Below, in pieces: positions 39,082 through 49,100 of a DNA stretch of 64,000 nucleotides (its first letter is position 1; every line of letters begins with the position of its first letter). Both the position numbers and the translations under genes were made by a program. Origin of the DNA: Strongylocentrotus purpuratus (lineage: Eukaryota; Echinodermata; Echinoidea; Camarodonta; Strongylocentrotidae); the NCBI RefSeq assembly GCF_000002235.5, contig NW_022145610.1, positions 32,110,306 through 32,174,305 of the forward strand, read 5' to 3'. Under the pieces are notes generated by a model. That model saw nothing but the letters and a program-made list of their open reading frames with translations. It searched no databases and was not told the origin of the DNA.

Positions 39082-42000
39082 ATAGCAGTAGTACTAGAAT
39101 TAGCAGTAGCAGGATTAGTAGTAGCAGCAGTATCAGCAGCAGTAGCAGCAGCAGTAGTAGTAGTAGCAGTAGCAGGAGTGGTAGTAATAGTAGCAGCAGC
39201 ATCATTATTATTATCATTATCATTATTATTAATATTATCATATCATTTTCATTCCTATTACCATTCTCATCTTTACTATCATCATTAGTGTTTGGCGCAT
39301 ACGGCTGTCCTACCCCTTTGGATTGGGAACCCATCGGTGAGCAGTGTCTACTGATCGTTTGGACACCAAAGACTTGGCAAGATGCGCTCGATATGTGTGA
39401 GGACAAAGGAGGCGCCCTATTCTTTCCGGAATCGGCCGAATCAATGACCTTCGTCAGAAGTAAGTATGTATTGAGCGGGCCTGCAGTTACTTGTAGCTAC
39501 TTGCGCCCTCTATATAGCAAACAAATCCTAAGCGGTACACGTTGGTCCCCCATGATCCCCTTTTTCTTATGTTAAGTGAGAGCTGATTTGATGAGATAAC
39601 CACCTGTCAGTGACCATGCAGGGAGTTCTACCCCCCCCCCCGGCCAAACTAGTGCAGACAGGCGTTAATAATTGTCGTCTATCATTGGGAAAGTGATTAT
39701 ATTCATTGTTATTATTATTATTGTTACTCGAACAATTATTAATGTTGACAGTAGTAGTATAATAGTATTATTAGTTTTATACATTTTTTTCGACTATTAT
39801 CAATCCTTTCATTATTATTGCTGTAATTTAATTAGCATTGTTAGTAGGCTTATCATTATTATTATAATTATCATAATTAGTATTATCATTACTATTATTG
39901 TTATCATTATTATTATCATTAATATCATTACCATCCGCACCATTATTTACATCATATTATTATTATTATTATTTTTAATATTATTACTATTATCATTTTC
40001 ATCATTATCATAATCATCATTACCATTAAGAAATATCTTTTAAATGAATAATTATAATAATGTATAACTAGGATTATTTTTTACTTAAATGCCTTTTCTG
40101 TTTTTGTTCTTTTGTAATGGATTTGTCTGGTTTAATTGTACTGATGTTTTGTGTTATTGTAATCTTTATATTTCTATCTCGTTGTTAGTATATTTAAGGA
40201 TGTTTTTATGTAAATTTCATTATATTTGGGAATAACCTTGATAGGTCATTGGCTTCTGTTTCTTCCCACCACATTATGATTTAAATTGAAGATGTTTCAT
40301 TTAAACGTTTGTCACTGTATGTTATAGGCCTATGCATATAAATTGTACTTGTGTTGTGTTTTTTTAATCAGATGTAGAAATAAAACTTGGACTTGAACTT
40401 GAGTTATTATAATTATCATTATTATGAGAAGTAGTAGTAAGTATTACTATTAGGGTTTTTTGAAAGTGTAGGAGGTAGCCGTTTTCCCCTTCGTGCACAT
40501 ATACGTATTTCCCATCGTATGTTTTATTGTATATACTATATAATATTCTATCTTTAAAAATAGTAATTTGTTTTAAGCACACATGTCCCCTTGTAATAAC
40601 AACAGAGAATGTAGACTTCTGGAGAGAGGTGAAAAATAATTTGTTTGTGTGGAAGAACATCAGAGAAAAAATTGATCCCTGAAAAACATGGCTCTCAAAT
40701 ATGCATTCATAATATAAATATGACATGTAACAGCCGGTTTTTATGCCACATGTCTGTGTAGTCCCATATACACCTTTCTGTGTACAATGCTTGTTACTTA
40801 CCAATATTGGGCCACATTTCTTATCATTTTGATGAATCCAGAACCTTGCAGTACACACCAATATACTGATAGGCTACATGATCAACTTTTTCTGACTGAT
40901 TCCACACCGTTTCTTTCACAATGCAATCGCATAACCAGAACCCAACTTATATTTTTAAATATGGTTTAAATCCTGTCTGCACTAGTTTGGCCAGGAGGGA
41001 TTAGACCTCCCTGCATGGTCACTAACAGGTGGTTATCTCGTCAAATCAGCTCTCAATCTATTAAAATAAGAAAAGGGCGATCATGGGGGACGAATGGTCA
41101 CCAATAATTTATACATTGTTTGATATAAAGAGGGCGCAAGTAGATATAAGTAGTGCAGTAGGGCTTTAAATCAATATGGGTGGATTCATAATTAACAGCG
41201 CCTTCACTGGCAAGCCGCGATAGCACAATTTTTTGGCTCGCAGATCGACATCTAGTTTTCAACCATGCACGAGCAGAGTAACAAAACGCTAGCCACCAAT
41301 CGACATCATTAAAGAGGTACGAAATGTGTAAATTCATTGAATGAGATTATATAATGAGATTATTCTGCTATCAGCGCATATGTTTATATTGAATGTGAAC
41401 GTCAAACCGAACCCATCAATTGATTCTGCTCGAAAATTCGGAATGATTCTGAACAGCAAAGTAACCGAAATGACCATACTGGTGTTGATGGTGGTCAATT
41501 TGTCCTGACTTTTTCTAGCACAAGGGGTATTTTTTTTACATTGTGTAGGCCTATCAAATCTCCTTTCCTTATAATGTCGAGTGGAAAAATACCTCTGACC
41601 AAAGTGACCATGACGGTCCGTTTTAGCCGAAATGACCAAAATGAGGCAATACGACTGACATTTCTGGAATAAGCGCAAAATGTTACCTTGAGTAAGCATT
41701 TCAAACCTCTTCCTCACCACAAAAGAAATATCCCATGATGCATCACTTGAAATCGACTAAACACTGAAGTCGCTAGATGACGCCTCGGATTGTGATTCCA
41801 CCGTATTAAAGGGATAGTTGAGTTCTGTTGCAGAGGGCGCTACACAAAATATATTTTTGTAAGATAATGAAAAACTGAGTGTCAGATTTGAAAGAACATA
41901 CAATCATCTTTGTTTGATCAAAATCGGTTTAGAGACGGCTGACATATCCATAAATATAACGATTTATAATACCTCCACAAATATTCGATAATTTGAAAAA

Positions 42001-44391
42001 GCCGTTGTAAAAAGGAAATAGCGCCTTTTACGTCGTATTTCAGCCAATGCCGATGTTGGCTTTTTTGTTGGCATTTTCTTGTTGGTTATATAACGCACAA
42101 CTAGCCGGCCCATGTATTGTTATTTTTAATTAATTAATTAATTAACGGTCTCCATATTTTTTTTAAAGTGGAGCTGACTTGGTATGATCGTATTGGCTAA
42201 ATTTGAAACATTTTATGGTCTAAAATTCCCTTCATAGCAATTTTAGGTCCTAAAAGGGCACTAGAAATGTCATAGATAAGAATAAGAGCAATGACCATGC
42301 ACTTTGAAGGCATTTGCGGTACGAAAACAGAACTCAACTATCCCTTAAAATGACTGGATCTTCATAAAAAAACAAATTTCTCTCGCTTGTGTCACATGTT
42401 AGAATCGATCTCGACGTCTACTTGCCAAGGGTTCTGGTTGGGCTGTATCGATCGCTCTAGCACCGCCACCGGTCAGTTCGAGTGCCCAAACCAAGATGGC
42501 GTTTACTGGAACAGCGAAACAGATTTCTCTGGATATTGGGGTAAGTAGCTTTCACAATCAATTTCACTTAAATAAACGTTCATTTCTTGCTTATAATGAA
42601 TGAACATCATAAAATGCTTATTTTCATGGAATAGGAGATAGGCGAAATTCAATAAAAGTACAAGGATTGTCATGCTTATGGTGGTGCATGTCGCCATAAC
42701 AAAACAAACATACATAATAATGAAATTCTACATAGAAAAAAATAATAATAATAAATAAATAAATAAAGATATAATTCAAGAAATAAATATCCTTGATATT
42801 ATGTCCATGCCTGCAATTGAGTCGACAATACGGGAGGGGCCGGTTAGGTCAAAATTCAGGAACCCCACGACTTTTACAAGCTTATCGCCTGTCTGATTAT
42901 CAAGATATTTATGATTGGAAATCGAAATCAAATTTTTCGTTTTCCTAACGGTTTTCATAAAACTACAGTATATTGGGGGAAACGATTATGGTAAAAACCA
43001 GTCACTCAAAGATTTCAACTCTTTGAGGCACTTCTTGATCATTTTGAAGCGCAATTATTAGGGCTTCAATATTATACACCACATCACAGTCACTGATAAT
43101 ACGTAGGGCCCTGCATCTCAGATTTAACATTGTTAAATGATGCCTTTAAAGCACATTCTTGATATTATTTATCATGAATTTTAGACTGGACTAGCGGTAA
43201 CCCAGATCCATCTGTTCGAGGTCCTGGTGACTATTGCACCCTGACGCTAGGCATGGGCCCAGGGGAATACTGGATAGAGTACCCCTGTACGTATGGAGAT
43301 GTATGCCCTGCGTGTTCGCGCAAACGGCAGCTCCCGATCACTACAGCGCCATCACCGTCAATGGTGTCTGATCCGGGCAGCACGATCACTCTTGGTAAGT
43401 AAAGTATACAGGCACAAACCCTAATTGTCAGTCCTGTAACAGGGGGTCTGAGCTATAGGGGGGTTCTAAAGTAGCTGTCCCATGGCGCCGGCTAAGCCAC
43501 CATGTGGCACCGTGTGCTAAATTCGTTAGTTGCCCGTCAAAACGTCGAGTAGCGCTACACTACCTTTAGCCGGGAAGTTAAATTGCGCGTTCGGGCTTAA
43601 TCTTTTGTTTCCAGCAAAACGTAGTGTAGCAAAAGAAAGAAATATTTGCAAATTAATTTGAGAACATAATAAATCAGGTAAATATCTTTCTCTCAGAATA
43701 GTTTTGGCTACATAGAACATAGAAACATTGTCGTTTGTAGCGCTTGAAGTAGGTGTTAAAACTTCAAAAGCGTTTTTCTCGGTTCCCCCTTTTTTACAAG
43801 CGCCCACGCTGCGCGACCTTTTACCGGGCAACTGACGAATTTCGTGCGGACGGTGGAGCACGTTGAGGGCACACGGCGGGGCATTGAGCGATCGGTAACA
43901 TGATGGGGCCCGCTAGTGGCCGGGGAGACCCGGCGACGTGTGCCACCGCTTGTTCACACACAACGAGAACCGATATGAGGACGGTATAAGGACGGTATAA
44001 GGACGGTGGGCCGTTATGGACCCGTTCGTGGGGCGGTGAGAACGCGGTGACGACGTGATTTGTCCAACGGGTTGTTACCGTGTTCATACCATCCTCATAC
44101 CGGGTTCTCACCGTTCGCTCAACCTTGACCTACCGCCTCATACCGGTTACATACCGGCCTCTCATTGGTCTATTAATGTTCAACCGCTCTCTAAACGACC
44201 TACAATGTAATAACGTCCTCTTACTGTTCCACCGTCCTCATAACGTCTCCATACCGGCCTGTTGCCGTGTTTTACATTGCGCCCGTTCAAAAACCGTGCC
44301 AGACACTGTGACTCCATATTTTACAGTATAAAAATGCTTCTTCTGTTGTTTCCTGCGGGCAGGCGCAGGCAAAACGAAAACGCCAGCCAAA

Positions 44392-44422
<31 letters not shown>

Positions 44423-47026
44423 AGAAAGGAAGAGGACGTAGGAAGAAAAAGGATTAAGAGTCGAGAACGGTACAACGAATCGTCTTCTTTCTCTAATAAT
44501 TTAATGAAACGTCAAGGCTTCCGCGCTTCGCACGGGAGGGGCGGGGGAAACTGCATTCAGATAAGGACCAAGTGTACTCTTCCTCCTTCTTTCACCGCAC
44601 CAGCAAAGAATGGAACTCTCTGAAGAAAGACCCAAGAGAGTTTGTCTCACTCGATGCCTTCAAAGTGGCATTGAGGGATGGCACCGTCTAGCATGCAGAC
44701 AAGCGACTTTTTTTAAAACTTTTTTTATTTATTATTATTCTAACCGCACATTCACTAAACAATGTGTATATATGCGTATCAACCCACAGTGCGTTAATCT
44801 TCATTTCATAAAGCCTGCACTTTTAAGGAAGAAGAAGAAGAAGAAGAAGAAGGATTAAGAGTCGAGAACGGTACAACGAATCGTCTTCTTTCTCGAATAA
44901 TTATTTAATGAAACGTCAAAGCTTCCGCGCTTTGCGCGGGAGGGGGGCAAACTGAATTCAAACAATGATTAAGAGTCGAGAATGGTACAACGAATCGTCT
45001 TCTTTCTTTAATAATTTAATGAAATGTCAGAGCTTCCACGCTACGCGCAGAGGAAGGAGAACTTGATTCAAACAAGGATTAAGAGTCGAGAACGGTACAA
45101 CTAATCGTCTTCTAATAATTTAATGAAATGTCAATAGAAACTGAATTTAGACAAGGATGAAGAGTCGAGAACGGTACAACGAATCGCTTTCTTTCTCTAG
45201 TAATCTAATGAAACGTCAAAGCTTTCGCGCGGGAGGGGGAAAAGTCCCCCCCCCCCCCCTCCCTGCACCCCCCCCCCTAGGGAGCGCGCCACGCGCGCTC
45301 TGTAAGTGATTCGCACGCTTTGCGTGCTCACTACCGCCCCCCCCCTAAAATAAAATCCTGGCTACGCGCTTGCCTGCGGGTCGGGAAGCTTCCTAGCTTT
45401 ACCCCTCCCCTGCCAGCTGCTTCCCTTCCATACAGAGGTGGCACTCTGGGGGGAGAGGGAACAGTGCCCCCACTTTTTCAAGTACCTTTTTTTTTACATA
45501 GGATGAGAGCCCTTTTTACTTTGACAAGTTCCCATTTTCCTTTGCAATAAGTGTCAATTTTCCATTCTCATAACTATCCCTTTTCATCTCTGATTAAAGT
45601 GCCCGGTTTATTTTTAACAAGTGCCTCTTTTTCTTTTTAATCAGAGCCGCTTCCCCCCTTTTCATAAAAAGACCCCTTCCACCTCCGATAAATGCCTTAT
45701 TACAATCTGATCGGTGCCCCTTTTCTTTCAATAAATGCACATTTTCCTTTAGTATAAGTGCCCCCTTTTCACTCTCATAAGGGCCCCTTTTCATATCTGG
45801 TCAGTGCCACTTCCTGGTGCGATAATCAACCCTTTTCACCTCTGAAAATTTCCCTTTTAACAATGATACGTGCCCCTTGTTCTTTCTAATAAGGGAACTA
45901 TCCCCTTTTCATAAATGCCCCTTTTCGCCTCTTTTAAATTCCCCTACAAAATCTGATGGATGCCCCTTTTCCGTTGACAAAATATTTACCATTCTCATAA
46001 GTGCATTTTTCATCCCTGGTGAGTGCCTCCTTTCTGGTGTCAGAAGAGCCCCTGATAATTAATAACCTTTGCACTCTGACACGTGCTCTTTTTCTTTTCT
46101 GATAAGTGTATTATCCCTTTCGAAATGTGTCTCCTTTTCCTCTCATCAATAAATGTGCCCCTAATTTAAAGCGACTACGACCAATTTCCCCACAGAGAGA
46201 AACAAATATTGAAGTTAATCATGATAATGCAATCACAAAGTAGGTGTATATACCAATGTCTAAACAAGTGTATATATTCGTTTTGAGATTTCCCTTTGTA
46301 GGTGCCCTTTTTCCCAGAAAGTGTCCTTTTTGTATTTGTGCCCCTCCCTACTTTGGAAGTCGCTCCACCACCCCTGCTTCAATGTGTAGGCATTATGAAG
46401 AATTATGAAGAATTATGAGTAATTTTGAGAAGAACGATAAGGAGAACGTGAACTCGAGATCTGAAGTGCGACCTGCCGGCTGAGTGCCCAGCTTTTGTAT
46501 TCGGTGTGTGACGTATTCAAGGCTTATATTCGATGCAAGTGTTTCTATTTTTATGCATATGAAGTACGGAGACTTTACTCAGTTCTGCCATGCCCATTAC
46601 TGCTCTACTTTAGCAAAACCTCTTATATTATGCTAGGCCTTCGCCGACAAACAACATCTCACATTTTAATCAGGAGAATATGATATTGTTTTGTATATCA
46701 ATGTCACATATTATAGCCTAAATGCCGAAATAATGAGATTCTTTACTCCTATATGTTCTTATCTAGCCTCTCAGAGCCGACATCGCAGTATGATCTACAG
46801 GGCAACTGCCTCCGAACTCGGATGTCTCACCAAAAGTTATGTGATCGTGATTGTAACCGTGCCTACGCGCATCCGATGCGCTGCACTGTGCCTCGCGCAT
46901 GGGGAATGCGTATCTTTCAATTTCTTCAAAAGAGAGACGAAGAATTGCCATCTCAGCTCGGTCAGCATTGGTTCTGTTCCAGATGATGGGGTGAATTACA
47001 GCACGTCTTGCACCCATTATGAATGA
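35166..47026 (+). CDS. Secreted C-type lectin-like / PAN-apple protein, five exons
   Basis: Predicted exons: 35166-35310, 39289-39459, 42403-42540, 43185-43394 and 46767-47026. Every intron is GT-AG and phase 1, and the exons total 924 bases, exactly 307 residues plus a stop. The start has a strong context (AACCATGG). Residues 1-23 are a signal peptide (MEVRRFFLIAFMMACR and on), followed by a Ser/Ala/Gly linker to about residue 48. A long-form C-type lectin-like domain follows (about 55-205), then a Pro/Ser/Thr linker and a six-cysteine PAN/apple domain to the end. The lectin domain shows the CPxxW...C N-terminal pair, TWxxAxxxC, a WLG core (FWLGC) and a final DYC...YPC...C set. It lacks canonical EPN/QPD and WND calcium-sugar motifs, so classical sugar binding is doubtful. 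A role in extracellular recognition or matrix is inferred. Confidence 0.85.
37230..37800. mobile_element. Foldback element in intron 1 of the lectin-PAN gene
   Basis: Imperfect inverted arms: 37324-37366 (containing AAGTTTGGGCTGAAGC and ATGTGGGT) against 37687-37728, with outer arms around 37265-37310 against 37740-37795 sharing TGACTGAGCA-type sequence. There is no coding capacity, so it is a non-autonomous inverted-repeat element. The ends were not resolved. Confidence 0.6.
38064..38550 (+). mobile_element. Possible retroposon 3' fragment in intron 1
   Basis: An (AAT)n tract, then about 450 bases ending in GGAAATAAAGTCTTTTGAATTG, which looks like a polyadenylation signal and short A/T-rich repeat tail. 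A similar ending (GAAATAAAACTTGGACTTGAAC) occurs at about 40375-40400 in intron 2. No reverse transcriptase is visible, so a LINE- or SINE-like origin is only suggested. Confidence 0.35.
39025..39285. repeat. (AGT)n/(AGC)n and (ATT)n microsatellites before exon 2
   Basis: About 170 bases of AGT/AGC triplets run to roughly 39200. ATT/ATC triplets follow, up to the exon 2 acceptor at 39287-39288. The last AG before the acceptor lies at about 39198, leaving an AG-free zone of about 90 bases. Confidence 0.9.
39289..39459 (+). CDS. Exon 2: N-terminal third of the C-type lectin-like domain
   Basis: Bounded by CATTAG|TG and AGAA|GTAAGT, both phase 1. It encodes CPTPLDWEPIGEQC, the extra disulfide pair of long-form C-type lectin domains, then TWQDALDMCEDKGGALFF, the first helix and first core cysteine. 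The match to the family pattern is strong. Confidence 0.9.
39481..41159. mobile_element. Inverted-repeat element in intron 2 of the lectin-PAN gene
   Basis: The left arm at 39481-39662 (CTGCAGTTACTTGTAGCTAC at its start) pairs with the right arm at 40972-41159, whose complement starts CTGCACTACTTATATCTAC. Shared stretches include TACTTGCGCCCTCT, CCCCCATGATC, GAGATAACCACCTGT and GGCCAAACTAGTGCAGACAG. About 1.3 kb of (ATT)n-type and other AT-rich DNA lies between the arms. No transposase is seen. The left arm begins 21 bases after the exon 2 donor. Confidence 0.78.
41810..42345. mobile_element. TTAA-flanked MITE in intron 2
   Basis: Terminal inverted repeats of about 20 bases: AGGGATAGTTGAGTTCTGTT at 41810 and its complement ending near 42345. 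TTAA is at 41806-41809 on the left and TTAA overlaps the right end at 42345-42348. The interior is AT-rich and noncoding. TTAA target sites are used by piggyBac- and Kolobok-type transposons. The right end lies 57 bases from the exon 3 boundary. Confidence 0.72.
42403..42540 (+). CDS. Exon 3: central part of the C-type lectin-like domain
   Basis: Bounded by CATGTTAG|AA and TGGG|GTAAGT, phase 1 on both sides, 138 bases. It encodes FWLGCIDRSS, the position of the family WIGL core, then GQFECPNQDGVYWNSETDFSGYW. It adds three cysteines not in the basic fold. It is too short and broken by introns to stand out as an open frame, but the phase and motif fit are exact. Confidence 0.85.
43185..43394 (+). 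CDS. Exon 4: C-terminal part of the lectin-like domain and Pro/Thr linker
   Basis: Bounded by ATTTTAG|AC and CTTG|GTAAGT, phase 1. It encodes WTSGNPDPSVRGPGDYCT, then EYWIEYPCTYGDVCPAC, carrying the last core cysteines. A linker rich in Pro, Thr and Ser (ITTAPSPSMVSDPG) follows and leads into the PAN exon. Where Ca-dependent lectins have EPN/QPD and WND, this domain has GNP and WIE. Confidence 0.87.
43480..44290. repeat. GC-rich foldback and short-repeat block in intron 4
   Basis: Inverted arms at about 43515-43560 (ATTCGTTAGTTGCCCGTCAA) and 43796-43845 (complement CAGTTGCCCGGTAAAAGGTC). A CG-rich stretch to about 44290 follows, with repeated GGACGGTATAA and CCTCATACCG strings in both orientations. 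No exon is recognised, and the frames open here are chance. Confidence 0.55.
44450..45240. repeat. Dispersed tandem repeat, about 110-bp units
   Basis: The phrase GATTAAGAGTCGAGAACGG followed by TACAACGAATCGTCTTC recurs at about 44452, 44852, 44970, 45078 and 45156, each followed by TAATGAAACGTCA and a GC-rich GCGGGAGGGG segment. An unrelated 400-base stretch separates the first two copies. It lies in intron 4 of the lectin-PAN gene and is preceded by a (GA)n run at 44395-44418. Confidence 0.8.
45455..46160. repeat. Degenerate minisatellite, CCCCTTTTC-type units
   Basis: Roughly 25-30 diverged units of the form AAGTGCCCCTTTTC plus about 10-15 variable bases. Spacing is about 22-30 bases, all in one orientation. 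Not coding. Confidence 0.7.
46767..47026 (+). CDS. Exon 5: PAN/apple domain and stop
   Basis: The acceptor ATCTAG|CC keeps phase 1, and the stop TGA is at 47024-47026. The domain shows GC, RCAALCLAHGEC, FNFF, NCHL and a final SC, that is six cysteines with C-x3-C-x5-C-x10-C in the centre. This is the PAN/apple signature, a module of protein-protein and protein-carbohydrate contacts. It lies at the very C-terminus, five residues from the stop. Confidence 0.88.
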
Positions 47027-47036
47027 AGTTCAAAAA

Positions 47037-47042
47037 AATAAA
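47037..47042 (+). terminator. Polyadenylation signal of the lectin-PAN gene
   Basis: AATAAA eleven bases after the TGA stop, followed by AT-rich DNA. It implies a very short 3' untranslated region unless a later site is used. Confidence 0.55.
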
Positions 47043-48300
47043 CAATTTATCACCACTCATTACTTGTTGTAATTCAGGCTACATTCGTTTACGTCTTTTT
47101 GTCGAAAGTTATCCAGAATTTGTCATTTGAGTACTGTTCGATATGAAATTCGGTATAATTCACAAATAAGAAAATCTCACAAACTCTCTTCACGTCAAAC
47201 ATGGATATACCTAATTAAAATATTTTCTAAGTTCAAGCGATCCGTAATTAGGAAGACTGAAAGGAGACTATTATTGATTCAGTCTTTAAGAAGAAGAAAA
47301 AATATGTCATAATGTCATTTTTTTTAACGACCGTTTTTATGACTTGCCATGACCTAACAGATTCAGTCTGGTTCGCATACAGTCAGCAATTCCTAGAGCT
47401 ACGCCTACGGGTGTGTATGAGGGTTGAATGAGGTTATGGGTGTGTCGAGGTGGAAATGGATTCGGGTATAGCGCAGAGTGGGGGGGGGGGGGATGGGGTA
47501 AGGGCTGTCATGTTCTTTGGGTGTGACGGAGAATGGTAGTGAGGTGTTTCGTTGGGGGGGGGGTCCTTTTTTCACAACGCCTTCACCCTACTCGCTCTTT
47601 AAAATGTATACGCGAGGAAAAAATGTACGAAGCCTGTTTAAAATAACCATAGTTCTATCTGACATGAAACCACAAAAGCTGATGATTTCAGTAAATCGGT
47701 AGTCGCATTTTTCAATCAAAAATTCTCTTTGAGACATATGGAAATACAACACGATACATCATATATAAAATCAAATTTGTATTTAAATACTTTCATTTCT
47801 GACAGTGGGACATGTTTTGTTAAGCGCAGTCATTTATTTCTGAAACTTAAATCACGTTTTCCCCCAAGCTGTACTAATATTTGATCCTCATTAAAGAAAA
47901 TGCATATGGCTATGAGAATCTAATTCGTACTTGTTGTTATTATATCCAGTTCGGGGTTTACTCGTCAGAGAATTAGAGTAAGGATGAAATAAACTAGACA
48001 GTAAGCTGTAACATAAACAGGTACCTATTATAGTTGTCATGCATGCAGGAGGAGAAAAGTGGAAATCGCTAAGCACTCAAATCAAATACGATACAACAAA
48101 TCTGAGTCATAACAGATACCGAAGGCAATTTTGTAACCTGTTTGACAGTCTTTCAAAAGTTTCAAATGATATTTGGGTTTTGATTATCATAAATAGGAAT
48201 GCACGCACAAATGAAAATTATATATAATATCAAAATCAATGTTTTACCTTATATATATTTGAGAATTAGAATCTTTTTCCTTGGCCACTCAAAGTGAAAT
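47043..48300. other. Gene-free stretch downstream of the lectin-PAN gene
   Basis: AT-rich sequence with G-runs near 47480 and 47553. No exon with splice signals or family motif was recognised. At 48313-48328 there is CAGGCGCGGATCCAGG, a string resembling hAT-type transposon ends, at the left edge of the next repeat block. Confidence 0.45.
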
Positions 48301-48359
48301 ATAATCCCTAATCAGGCGCGGATCCAGGATTTCTAAGGGGGAGCCCAAATTTGAAATTA

Positions 48360-49100
48360 TGCGAGCCAAATATTGGTACGTAATGGTGACACCGGCAGTG
48401 CCGAAATGAGCAAAAACGTTTGGGGACAGGGGAGGGGGTAGACAAAAAAATCTGCACCACCCCACTCTTACATGCAGGCCCCGCTGAACGTTTCTCTAAG
48501 TAGCTGGGGGGGGGGGGGGAGGGGCATTTAATAACGGCAGATGAGCATATTTTGATACCTTATTTGTGACACTGGCAGGACACAAATTGGTGTGGGGTCC
48601 AGGGGGCGGAGCCCCGAAAGCTGAGGGGTTTTGGGCAATAAATTACGGTCAAATGAGCATATTTTTATACCTTATTTGTGACACTGGCAGGACACAAATT
48701 GGTGTCGGGTTTAGGGGGCGGAGCCCCCAGAAGCTCAGGGGTTTTAGGCATTTTATAACGGTCAGATAACCATGAGGGGCCGCCTTAGGGGCCCTTGTGG
48801 GGTCAAGGGGCGGAGCCCCGGAAGCTCATGGTTTTAGGCATTTATTTACGGTCAGATGAATATATTTTGATACCTTGTTTGTGTCACTGGCAGGACACTA
48901 ATTGGCGTGAGGTCAAGAAGGCGGAGACCCCAGAAGCTCAGGGGTTTTAAGCATTAAATTACCGTCAGATAAGCATCCAGGGGTCCGCCTTAGGGCCCCA
49001 GGTGGGGTCCAGGGGGCAGAGCCACCGGAAGTCAATGGGTTTTAGTTATTTCATTACGGTCAGATGAGCATATTTTGTTACCTAATTTGTGACATTGTAA
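48360..49100. repeat. Tandem repeat, about 105-bp units
   Basis: The phrase GTGACACTGGCAGGACACAA recurs at 48567 and 48678 and, slightly changed, at 48881, with partial copies at about 48379 and 49087. Units contain GGGGCGGAGCCCC, a GC palindrome, and TAACGGTCAGATGAGCATA. Spacings of about 111, 203 and 206 bases fit single and double units. From 49100 to 50760 I see nothing supported. Confidence 0.82.

Noticed and set aside
39005-39406. Leu-rich minus-strand frame of about 146 residues
   Set aside because: It is the translation of the (AGT)n microsatellite plus the complement of exon 2, with no independent support.
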